Assembly: GCA_937928235.1 (NCBI GenBank)
Contig: CALEZE010000026.1
Span: forward strand, 1-14,586
Source of the DNA: an uncultured bacterium
GTDB taxonomy: Bacteria > Patescibacteriota > Microgenomatia > UBA8517
DNA: 14,586 nt
Reading direction: 5' to 3'
A program made the position numbers and the translations under genes. The first letter of the stretch is position 1. The number at the start of each line of letters is the position of its first letter. The notes below the pieces were generated by a model. The model was not told where the DNA came from. It did no database searches and saw only the letters and a program-made list of their open reading frames with translations. Shown in pieces: positions 6,822 through 12,345 of the stretch.

Positions 6822-6835
6822 CAATGCTGATAATT

Positions 6836-6865
6836 TTGACTTGCCGCAAGATAGGGTGTTAGTAT
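6836..6865 (+). promoter_or_regulatory. Candidate promoter of the yvcK-like gene, leaderless geometry
   Basis: TTGACT (6836-6841, 5 of 6) is 18 bp from TAGTAT (6860-6865, 4 of 6). The -10 is preceded by TGT, making an extended -10. It ends 9 nt before the GTG start at 6875, so the mRNA would begin at or next to the start codon. Confidence 0.55.
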
Positions 6866-6874
6866 TTCTCAAAG

Positions 6875-7870
6875 GTGAAGGAAAAGAAAAAAATCGTAGC
6901 TATCGGCGGTGGCACGGGCACCTACACAGTTCTTGTGGGCTTGAGGAAGTTTCCTTTAGACCTTTCTGTTGTTGTTTCTATGATGGATTCTGGTGGCAGC
7001 AACAGAGTGATTAGAGACGAATTCGGCCTTCTTCCCACATCTGATCTTAGGCAATGTATGGTGGCCCTGGCTTCTGATAAGTCTCACGAACTTCTAAGAA
7101 AACTTTTTACTTACAGATATAACCAGGGAACGGGCATTTCTGGAATGACTTTTGGGAATCTTTTTATGGCCGCACTTACAGACATTTATGGCTCTCAAGA
7201 GGAGGCAATTGAAAGAACCTCGGATGTGCTGGATGTGCAAGGACAGATTTTGCCTGTTACCTATGACAAAGCCCACTTGGTAGCGAAATACAAAGACGGT
7301 CGCGAGGCAGTGGGGGAACACACGATAGATATGCCCGAGGACATGGATAGCGAATACGAGATAGAAGAATTAAAAGTTATGCCCAAAGCAAAGGGTAATC
7401 CAAAGGCAATCAAGGCCATAAAGGAGGCGGACATGATAATCCTGGGCCCCGGGGACCTTTACACAAGCGTTATTTGCAACTTAGTTGTGGACGGCATTGC
7501 TGACGCTATAAGAAAATCAAAAGCCAAAAAAGTTTATGTAATGAACCTGATGACCAAGTTTGGAGAAACTGGCGGTTTTACAGCGAAAGACCATGTTTCC
7601 GAGCTTGAGAAATATTTAGGAAAAGACCAGATTGATGTAGTTTTAATGAACAAATCTAAAAAGTACCCAGAAGGTGTTGTGGAAAGATACAAGGCCGAAA
7701 AGGCGGAACCAGTGGAAGATGACTTGAAAGAAAGAAATGGATTCAAAGTTGAGCGACGCGATTTCGTTTTTGACAAAGTCTTTTCCAAGCCAAAGAGTGA
7801 CAAAATTAAAAGGAGCCTTATTCGTCACGATTCAGACAAGCTTGCTAAGGCCATAGTCTCACTCCTTTAA
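6875..7870 (+). CDS. yvcK: YvcK/CofD-like gluconeogenesis factor
   Basis: This family is related to the 2-phospho-L-lactate transferase CofD. YvcK binds UDP-sugars and is needed for normal morphology and peptidoglycan supply on gluconeogenic carbon in Bacillus. The nucleotide-binding loop IGGGTGTYT is at residues 10-18. It is followed by MMDSGGSNRVIRDEFGLLPTSDLRQ, equivalent to the DDGGSSGRLR...PPGDIR region, with NR replacing the more usual TG or SG. ILGPGDLYTSVICNLVV near residue 189 matches the conserved GPGSLYTSVIPNL block. The 331-aa length fits the family. Translation starts at GTG 6875, because the Rossmann strand begins only six codons later and the -10 box ends 9 nt upstream. Its closeness to glmS on the opposite strand fits a shared role in amino-sugar precursor control, though that is inference. 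Confidence 0.88.
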   Translation: MKEKKKIVAIGGGTGTYTVLVGLRKFPLDLSVVVSMMDSGGSNRVIRDEFGLLPTSDLRQCMVALASDKSHELLRKLFTYRYNQGTGISGMTFGNLFMAALTDIYGSQEEAIERTSDVLDVQGQILPVTYDKAHLVAKYKDGREAVGEHTIDMPEDMDSEYEIEELKVMPKAKGNPKAIKAIKEADMIILGPGDLYTSVICNLVVDGIADAIRKSKAKKVYVMNLMTKFGETGGFTAKDHVSELEKYLGKDQIDVVLMNKSKKYPEGVVERYKAEKAEPVEDDLKERNGFKVERRDFVFDKVFSKPKSDKIKRSLIRHDSDKLAKAIVSLL

Positions 7871-7879
7871 AAAATCCTC

Positions 7880-7908
7880 TTGTAGCACTTTTCACGCAGG
7901 GTTATACT
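7880..7908 (+). promoter_or_regulatory. Candidate promoter of HIT-yqeY, leaderless geometry
   Basis: TTGTAG (7880-7885) is separated by 17 bp from TATACT (7903-7908) in the 47-bp gap after yvcK. The -10 matches at 5 of 6 positions, the -35 at 3 of 6. The -10 ends 9 nt before ATG 7918, the same arrangement as at rseP. Confidence 0.5.
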
Positions 7909-7917
7909 GCAATTGAT

Positions 7918-8265
7918 ATGGCAGAAAAAGATTGTGTTTTTTGTAAGATAGTTGCTGGAGAAATTCCTTCGAAGCAGGTTTACCAAGATGAGGAAATCAT
8001 TGGCATCCATAATATATACGCCCAAACCCAGGTTCATATTTTGGTTGTACCCCAAAAGCACATTAGCAAGCTTTCAGAGGCGGATGATTCTGACGGTGAA
8101 CTGTTGGGGAAAATTCAGTTAGTTTGTGCAAAAGTTGCGGAGGATGCCGGAATCGGAGACGCTTTTAGAGTTTTGAATTTCAACGGCGAAAGGGCTGGTC
8201 AAACAGTGTTTCATATTCACTACCATGTTCGTGGCGGTTGGGAAGATGATAAAAAGGAGGATTAA
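7918..8265 (+). CDS. HIT-family nucleotide hydrolase (Hint-like)
   Basis: Histidine-triad proteins hydrolyse nucleoside phosphoramidates and related adenylylated compounds. The signature HIHYHV is at His99, His101 and His103, following FNGERAGQTVFHIH. The N-terminus has CVFCKI (Cys6/Cys9), which with His48 and His99 forms the zinc site common in Hint-like bacterial members. The 115-aa length is typical. The segment HNIYAQTQVHILVVPQKHI corresponds to the usual D-x-x-PxxxxHxLVxPKxHI but lacks the Asp and Pro. The tail is charged (GGWEDDKKED), and its last codons hold the Shine-Dalgarno site for yqeY. The physiological substrate cannot be read from the sequence. It is probably co-transcribed with yqeY. 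Confidence 0.93.
   Translation: MAEKDCVFCKIVAGEIPSKQVYQDEEIIGIHNIYAQTQVHILVVPQKHISKLSEADDSDGELLGKIQLVCAKVAEDAGIGDAFRVLNFNGERAGQTVFHIHYHVRGGWEDDKKED
8254..8260 (+). promoter_or_regulatory. Strong Shine-Dalgarno site of yqeY
   Basis: AAGGAGG lies 10 nt upstream of the yqeY ATG (8271), inside the last codons of the HIT gene. It stands out because most genes in this window lack any such site. Confidence 0.75.
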
Positions 8266-8270
8266 TAAAA

Positions 8271-8711
8271 ATGATAACTGAGAAAGTTCAGAAACAAATA
8301 GTAGAGGCCATGAAGGCAAGAGATGAGCTTCGTCTTTCAACGCTTAAACTTTTGTCCTCTGCACTTTATAACGCGAAGATAGACAAAAGTGGAGACCTAA
8401 CCGAAGAGGAGGAGTTGGTCGTTGTTAAAAAGGAAGCCAAAAAAAGAAAAGATGCAATTGAGCTTTATGAAAAAGGAGGAGCACAGGATAAGGCGGATAA
8501 AGAAAAGGCGGAGCTTCTAATCCTGGAGGAATATTTGCCAGCTGAAATAGGAGACGATGAGTTGGAAAAAATAGTTACTGAAACTGTCAGCGAAATGGGT
8601 GCAAGTGGCATGCAGGAGATGGGCAGAGTGATGGGGGCAGTAATGGGAAAGGTGAAAGGGCAAGCAAGTGGAGACAGGGTTTCGGCTATTGTGAGAGATA
8701 AATTAAGTTAG
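8271..8711 (+). CDS. yqeY: YqeY (GatB/YqeY-domain) protein
   Basis: The 146-aa product matches the stand-alone GatB/YqeY family. It has an N-terminal helix MITEKVQKQIVEAMKARDEL, then RLSTLKLLSSALYNAKID, the conserved VVVKKEAKKRKDAIELYEKGG at about residues 50-70, and the C-terminal helical tRNA-binding-like domain beginning near LEEYLPAEIGDDEL. The end VMGKVKGQASGDRVSAIVRDKL is the usual YqeY finish. The domain is homologous to the tail of the GatB amidotransferase subunit, but the role of the free form is not established. It follows the HIT gene after 5 bp, with a strong Shine-Dalgarno site. Confidence 0.92.
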   Translation: MITEKVQKQIVEAMKARDELRLSTLKLLSSALYNAKIDKSGDLTEEEELVVVKKEAKKRKDAIELYEKGGAQDKADKEKAELLILEEYLPAEIGDDELEKIVTETVSEMGASGMQEMGRVMGAVMGKVKGQASGDRVSAIVRDKLS

Positions 8712-8739
8712 CCCTGGACTTGGAAACAAACTCCACTCA

Positions 8740-8775
8740 TTTGGGTCCCCAAGTGCCCAAAGCAGTGTTTTATTT
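8740..8775 (+). terminator. Weak candidate terminator after yqeY
   Basis: TTTGGG (8740-8745) and CCCAAA (8756-8761) can form a 6-bp stem with a 10-nt loop, followed after a few bases by TTTTATTT. An overlapping alternative stem ACTTGG (8718-8723)/CCAAGT (8749-8754) is mutually exclusive with it. The U-run is distant and short, so this is tentative. Confidence 0.3.
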
Positions 8776-8785
8776 CCTTGTGTCC

Positions 8786-8791
8786 TAGTAT
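8786..8791 (+). promoter_or_regulatory. Weak -10 candidate before ybeY
   Basis: TAGTAT ends 7 nt before the ybeY ATG at 8799, a spacing like the other leaderless candidates and the same hexamer as at yvcK. No -35 or TGn extension is visible, so support is weak. Confidence 0.25.
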
Positions 8792-8798
8792 TAGATTA

Positions 8799-9194
8799 AT
8801 GATAAAAGTAAGCGTTAAGAAAGAGAAAAATTATCCGGTTAGTTCTCCCAAACTGAAAGGAAAACTGAAAAAACATTTAAGGGAATTAGGCATTGTTTCA
8901 GATTCTCGGGTCAGTGTTGCATTGGTGGAGGAGGCAACCATGAAGGACCTGGGCCAGAAATTCTTAAGTGAGAAAAAGACTGCACCTCCCCACAATGTTC
9001 TTTCTTTCCCTGAGGCTGAAGTGGTGGGAGAGTTTGTTTCGCCCCCAAAGGAAATTATTAATTTGGGGGAAATTGTTGTGTGCTATCCTAAAGCAAAAGA
9101 GGAGGCGAAAAAGGAAGGGGTTCTGATAGAGGAGCGGGTTTGGGCCTTGGTTGAACACGCCGCACTTCATCTTTTAGGGATTCATCATCATTAA
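8799..9194 (+). CDS. ybeY: Endoribonuclease YbeY (rRNA maturation factor), short C-terminus
   Basis: YbeY is a zinc-dependent endoribonuclease needed for 16S rRNA 3'-end maturation and ribosome quality control. The zinc motif HxxxHxxxxxH is intact as His120, His124 and His130 in EHAALHLLGIHHH. The preceding LGEIVVCYPKAKEEAK matches the family GDIVIC strand and helix. I chose ATG 8799 (131 aa), since the extra seven residues from an upstream TTG at 8778 have no family counterpart. Two oddities stand out. The usual Asp before the last ligand (GYDH) is His129. The protein also ends one residue after the last ligand, lacking the roughly 20-residue helix that normally follows. dnaX starts only 1 bp after its stop. 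Confidence 0.9.
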   Translation: MIKVSVKKEKNYPVSSPKLKGKLKKHLRELGIVSDSRVSVALVEEATMKDLGQKFLSEKKTAPPHNVLSFPEAEVVGEFVSPPKEIINLGEIVVCYPKAKEEAKKEGVLIEERVWALVEHAALHLLGIHHH

Positions 9195-9195
9195 T

Positions 9196-10746
9196 ATGGC
9201 AGCACTTTATCTAAAATACAGACCAAAAAACATTGACGAGTTGGATTTGAAAGTAGCTCGTGAGGCACTAAGCGAAATAGTCAAAAGTGGCAATATTCCC
9301 CACGCATTTCTTTTCTCTGGGCCAAAAGGTACAGGGAAAACTTCTGCCGCAAGAATCCTGTCCAAAATTGTTAACTGCGAAGATAGGAAAAAAGGCGCAA
9401 TTAACCCCTGTAACAAGTGCGAGTCTTGCAAATCCATAGACAAGGGCGCGAGTTTGGACATTATTGAACTGGACGCAGCAAGTCACAGGGGGATAGATGA
9501 TATAAGGGCGTTAAAGGAAGCAATAAAGCTTTCCCCCAGCTCTTCTGAAAAAAAGATATACATCATAGATGAGGCGCACATGTTAACCACAGAGGCAAGT
9601 AACGCCCTCCTTAAAACCCTGGAGGAGCCGCCCTCACACGCTCTTTTTGTTCTAGCAACAACCAACCCAGAAAAACTTATACCCACCATCCGTTCAAGGG
9701 TCACAAGTGTACTTTTCAAAAAGGCTGGAAAAGAAGAAGTTGTGAGATCACTTGAAAGGGTGGCAAAAGGGGAGAAGGTAAAGTACGAAAAAGATGCTCT
9801 TGAGACAATTGCCGAAGCTTCCGATGGTTCTTTTAGAGACGCCGTAAAAATTTTTGAACAGATTCTCTCGCAAGGTGGAAAAATAAATCAAAAAGAGGTT
9901 AAAGAATTTGTTTACGGTGGGGCATTTACTGGAACACTGAGGCTTTTTGAACTTCTCAAAGAAAGGAAGGTTAAGGAAGCACTTGAGGAGGTATCCAGTG
10001 TAATCGGTGGCGGTTTATCTGCAAGGCTTTACATGGAAAATCTTTTGGTGACAGCAAGACAAGCTCTTCTTGCCAAGTCTGGTATTGGGGAAGACGAGCT
10101 TTCTAATTTCTCAAAAGATGAACTTCTCGAATTAACCAAACTACTTCTCGCTGCAAGCAGAGATATTCAAGGCGCTTTAGTTGAGGAACTACCACTAGAG
10201 TTAGCGGTGATAGAGTGGTGTGGTGAAAATGAGAGTGAAGATGCTATCGACGAGGAAGATGAGGAAGAGGAGGAAGAAGAAACCTCAGGCCCAGAGGCGC
10301 AACAGTCCGGTGGGAAAAAAGCCCCAAAACCTGCCAAGTCTAAGAAAGCCAAAAACTTCACGAACGGCGTGGGGAAAACACATGTAAAAGTTGACGGAAA
10401 ACCGTTGGATGAGACTATTTGGAGGAAAATTCTTGAGCTTGTTCGCCCAAGAAATACTTCAACAGAAGCACTTTTGCGCGCGGCCAAGCCACTTCAGTTT
10501 GACGGAAAAAACCTTACTTTGGGTGTTTTTTATAGTTTCCACAAGGAGCATTTGGAAGGTAATTTCCACAGAAGTGTTTTGGAGGAAGTTGTAGAAAGCG
10601 TGCTTGGAGAAAAGATAAGAGTTTCTTGCTTGCTGACAGATCCCCCGCCAAGAAAAGTTGTCGAAAAGGCCAAGGAGGAACCTGTATTGACGGAGGAGAG
10701 AGATGAAGATATAGTAAAAGTCGCCGAAGAAATATTCGGAAACTAA
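9196..10746 (+). CDS. dnaX: DNA polymerase III subunit gamma/tau
   Basis: DnaX is the ATPase of the clamp loader that places the beta clamp on DNA. Walker A GPKGTGKT is at residues 42-49. The zinc module has Cys61, Cys72, Cys75 and Cys78. Walker B IYIIDEAH is at 121-128, followed by LLKTLEEPP and the sensor ATTNP. The arginine-finger motif, normally SRC, reads SRV at 167-169, with the Arg retained. A very acidic linker (DEEDEEEEEEE near residue 355) and a Lys/Pro/Ala-rich segment lead to a tau-like C-terminal domain at about 395-480 (LDETIWRKILELVRP...). At 516 aa it is a normal length. It lies in the classic dnaX-ybaB pair, with 1 bp between stop and next start. No sign of programmed frameshifting for a gamma form is seen at the linker. 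Confidence 0.95.
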   Translation: MAALYLKYRPKNIDELDLKVAREALSEIVKSGNIPHAFLFSGPKGTGKTSAARILSKIVNCEDRKKGAINPCNKCESCKSIDKGASLDIIELDAASHRGIDDIRALKEAIKLSPSSSEKKIYIIDEAHMLTTEASNALLKTLEEPPSHALFVLATTNPEKLIPTIRSRVTSVLFKKAGKEEVVRSLERVAKGEKVKYEKDALETIAEASDGSFRDAVKIFEQILSQGGKINQKEVKEFVYGGAFTGTLRLFELLKERKVKEALEEVSSVIGGGLSARLYMENLLVTARQALLAKSGIGEDELSNFSKDELLELTKLLLAASRDIQGALVEELPLELAVIEWCGENESEDAIDEEDEEEEEEETSGPEAQQSGGKKAPKPAKSKKAKNFTNGVGKTHVKVDGKPLDETIWRKILELVRPRNTSTEALLRAAKPLQFDGKNLTLGVFYSFHKEHLEGNFHRSVLEEVVESVLGEKIRVSCLLTDPPPRKVVEKAKEEPVLTEERDEDIVKVAEEIFGN

Positions 10747-10747
10747 A

Positions 10748-11020
10748 ATGGCATTCGACAAATTCAAACAACTAAACCAGATGCGCCAGCAGGCAAAGAA
10801 ACTCCAGGAGGAGTTGGAAAAAATTGAGGAAACTGCTGAAAAGGGAGGGATAAGAGTAAAAGTAACTGGGGATCAAAAAGTAACATATTTAGAAGTTGAT
10901 GGGGAAGAAAGAAGCGATATTGTGGATGTGATTAATAAAGCAATGAAAGATGTGCAAAAGAAATCTGCCAAGAAAATGATGGAAATGGGCGGCGGACTTT
11001 CCGGGCTTTTGGGTAACTAA
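10748..11020 (+). CDS. ybaB: YbaB/EbfC nucleoid-associated protein
   Basis: This small DNA-binding protein, almost always encoded between dnaX and recR, forms tweezer-like dimers. The 90-aa product begins MAFDKFKQLNQMRQQAKKLQ, the N-terminal helix of the family. The central strand region follows (GGIRVKVTGDQKVTYLEVDG), and then a C-terminal helix with NKAMKDVQKKSAKKMMEMGGG. It is slightly shorter than the typical 100-110 aa. It follows dnaX by 1 bp and ends just before a strong terminator hairpin. The neighbour recR is displaced about 1.3 kb downstream by an inserted minus-strand gene. Confidence 0.93.
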   Translation: MAFDKFKQLNQMRQQAKKLQEELEKIEETAEKGGIRVKVTGDQKVTYLEVDGEERSDIVDVINKAMKDVQKKSAKKMMEMGGGLSGLLGN

Positions 11021-11044
11021 CTTCAAATAATTTTCTGAAAAGTA

Positions 11045-11110
11045 AAAAAGCCACCAGCTAATTCTAAAATCCCGTTTAGGGTAAATTAGAACTTCGCATG
11101 GTGGCTTTTT
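11045..11110 (+). terminator. Bidirectional terminator between ybaB and the 323-aa gene
   Basis: AAAAAGCCACC (11045-11055) and GGTGGCTTTTT (11100-11110) form a perfect 11-bp inverted repeat with a U-run at the 3' end on either strand. Inside it a second stem TTCTAA (11062-11067)/TTAGAA (11086-11091) carries CCC/GGG (11071-11073/11079-11081) with a GTTTA loop. It serves ybaB on the plus strand and the 323-aa gene on the minus strand. Confidence 0.85.
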
Positions 11111-11120
11111 AGGAGGTCAA
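11110..11120 (+). repeat. Left copy of an 11-bp inverted repeat flanking the 323-aa gene
   Basis: TAGGAGGTCAA is the exact reverse complement of TTGACCTCCTA at 12156-12166. The two copies lie 13 bp outside the stop codon and about 50 bp outside the start codon of the inserted gene. The pair may mark the ends of an inserted segment, or may be chance. Confidence 0.5.
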
Positions 11121-11133
11121 GATGGTGGGTCAG

Positions 11134-12105
11134 TTAGGCAAGATTGGGTTGTTCCACTCCAAAGATTTTCTGTTGGTCTTTCTCTGACATGGAATGGAAA
11201 GCCAGTAGTTCCAGAAGTGCACGCACCGCAGAGGGCGCGTCCTTCTTTGGTCTCCACTCAACCGACAATTCGCGTATTAACCCCTCTTTGTGTTTGTAGT
11301 CCCAGCTGCGTTCTCCAGGTTCGGCATAGACACTGTTGGAACTAAACTGCACAAAGCGGGTATTGTCAATCATTGACGGAGTCTCTCCGAAATCGGCGTT
11401 TATAAATATTTCGCCGCGAAGAGCAGCTGTCCGAATGACATTGGGCTTGTCCCACACTGAACGAAGCGCCTCAACAGCTGTGTCGAAAGCTCCCATGCTG
11501 ATACCTGCTTTGGTTAGGACATACGCCGGTTGCCAAAAGGCAACTAAGTTGTGTGGCTGCAGTTCTTCGGTGGAGCCCTGAAACTGGACACCCCGAGTCC
11601 TCAGCGGCTTGTCAGACTGGTGTATTGACAATGCGAGATTGTCTGTGCGCACAGCAAGCCCGTTTTCTTCGTAGCCTGCTTCGCAGACAAACAGGCAGGT
11701 TGCGGCCAGCCGTTCTTCAAAATACTGCTGGAGTTGAAACCTGCGTACTGCGCCAAATAAACCCTGCACGAAGCGAAGTACGCCGCCAAGGCTTGTAAGC
11801 ATAGGCGCGACATCGTTCCAAATGCGGGTGGTGTCGTACATCCTCATAGGGAGAGAGTCCAAGGGCATTAACTCCTTATCTCCATCGAGCACGCTGCCCG
11901 GAAAGAGAAAGTAACCAAGCCTTGAGCTTTCCTCATGAAGTGTTTCGTGCCGCCTGCGGCTATGCCGTAACTTGTTGTGAAGTACGGCCGGGTGGATTAC
12001 ACCTTTCGAGTCTTGGTGGACAACTAGGTCCAGGCCAAAACGGTTAAGGATATACATCAGCAGGTAGCTGATGAATGGGTTACGAAAACTTTGATTCTGT
12101 TGCAT
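11134..12105 (-). CDS. Unknown 323-aa protein, probably acquired
   Basis: I do not recognise this protein. It has no signal peptide and no clear membrane span, although residues 8-25 (NPFISYLLMYILNRFG) are hydrophobic and could be peripheral. A basic patch (LRHSRRRHE) lies near residue 47. The rest looks like a mixed alpha/beta globular protein with many aromatic residues (for example LVAFWQPAYVL and SVEWRPKK). It appears richer in G+C than its neighbours and favours CGC/CGT/CGG arginine and CTG leucine codons, while dnaX and other neighbours favour AGA/AGG. It interrupts the normally contiguous ybaB-recR pair on the opposite strand. It has its own near-consensus promoter, a structured 150-nt leader, a Shine-Dalgarno site (AAGGAG, 11 nt before ATG) and a terminator, so it is a self-contained unit. 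Acquisition by transfer is inferred. Confidence 0.75.
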   Translation of the reverse strand: MQQNQSFRNPFISYLLMYILNRFGLDLVVHQDSKGVIHPAVLHNKLRHSRRRHETLHEESSRLGYFLFPGSVLDGDKELMPLDSLPMRMYDTTRIWNDVAPMLTSLGGVLRFVQGLFGAVRRFQLQQYFEERLAATCLFVCEAGYEENGLAVRTDNLALSIHQSDKPLRTRGVQFQGSTEELQPHNLVAFWQPAYVLTKAGISMGAFDTAVEALRSVWDKPNVIRTAALRGEIFINADFGETPSMIDNTRFVQFSSNSVYAEPGERSWDYKHKEGLIRELSVEWRPKKDAPSAVRALLELLAFHSMSEKDQQKIFGVEQPNLA

Positions 12106-12116
12106 GGTGTTTTCTA

Positions 12117-12122
12117 CTCCTT
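12117..12122 (-). promoter_or_regulatory. Shine-Dalgarno site of the 323-aa gene
   Basis: AAGGAG on the minus strand lies 11 nt upstream of the ATG at 12105, which supports this start. A second AGGAGG-like stretch sits further upstream inside the 11-bp repeat (12156-12166), too far away to serve this start. Confidence 0.6.
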
Positions 12123-12155
12123 GTTTTAGGTGGTAGATTCCAGCCTAGAATTAGT

Positions 12156-12166
12156 TTGACCTCCTA
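12156..12166 (-). repeat. Right copy of the 11-bp inverted repeat
   Basis: The minus strand reads TAGGAGGTCAA, identical to the plus strand at 11110-11120. It lies within the 5' leader of the 323-aa gene, between the leader hairpin and the Shine-Dalgarno site. Confidence 0.5.
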
Positions 12167-12180
12167 TTGATGCTTAAGCT

Positions 12181-12227
12181 GGTCAGCATCTTGCTAGGCT
12201 CAAAGTAAGCCCAAAAAGATGCCGACC
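12181..12227 (-). promoter_or_regulatory. Structured hairpin in the leader of the 323-aa gene
   Basis: In minus-strand RNA, bases 12227-12216 pair with 12192-12181 over 12 bp. One U.C mismatch follows (12215/12193). Then 12214-12208 pair with 12200-12194 over 7 bp, closing a 7-nt loop (UACUUUG). Three pairs are G.U wobbles on this strand that would be A.C mismatches on the plus strand (12223/12185, 12212/12196, 12214/12194), which indicates an RNA element of the minus transcript. No U-run follows, so it is not a simple terminator. Its role is unknown; mRNA stability or a regulatory switch are possible. Confidence 0.65.
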
Positions 12228-12261
12228 AAAGCATATATTTAAATGTGCTCAAGACGGAAGG

Positions 12262-12290
12262 ATTATATCCTATAAGAGGATATTTTTCAA
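12262..12290 (-). promoter_or_regulatory. Near-consensus promoter of the 323-aa gene with overlapping inverted repeat
   Basis: The minus strand has TTGAAA (12290-12285) and a perfect TATAAT (12267-12262) separated by 17 bp, the best promoter in the window. A perfect 7-bp inverted repeat, ATATCCT (12265-12271)/AGGATAT (12277-12283) with a 5-bp spacer, fills the spacer and overlaps the -10. It could be a repressor operator. Transcription would start near 12255, giving a leader of about 150 nt. Confidence 0.7.
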
Positions 12291-12328
12291 CTTAATTGCA
12301 AACCTGGTTATGCTTGCCTCAAGCTCTT

Positions 12329-12337
12329 TGTTATACT
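12329..12337 (+). promoter_or_regulatory. Extended -10 promoter of recR, leaderless geometry
   Basis: TGTTATACT is a TGn extended -10 with a 5 of 6 hexamer (12332-12337). It ends 8 nt before the recR ATG at 12346. No convincing -35 is present. It gives recR its own start now that the 323-aa unit separates it from dnaX-ybaB. Confidence 0.55.
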
Positions 12338-12345
12338 GAAAAAGC

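Noticed and set aside
6633..6830. Plus-strand open frame of 65 codons in the glmS-yvcK gap
   Set aside because: It lies antisense to the structured RNA, has low-complexity Ser/Pro/Gly content without any family feature, and covers palindromic stems; better explained by the RNA.
8718..8761. Alternative stems after yqeY as an attenuator for ybeY
   Set aside because: Stems are only 6 bp, the T-run is short and distant, and ybeY needs no known control; kept only as a weak terminator candidate.
9548..9555. A7G slippery run in dnaX as a programmed frameshift for a gamma form
   Set aside because: It lies at residue about 119, just before Walker B, so a shift there would destroy the ATPase instead of making a shortened clamp-loader subunit; no stimulatory hairpin is apparent.
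11336..11798. Two plus-strand open frames of 81 codons opposite the 323-aa gene
   Set aside because: The minus strand has a single uninterrupted 323-codon frame with promoter, ribosome site and terminator; the plus frames overlap each other and have none.
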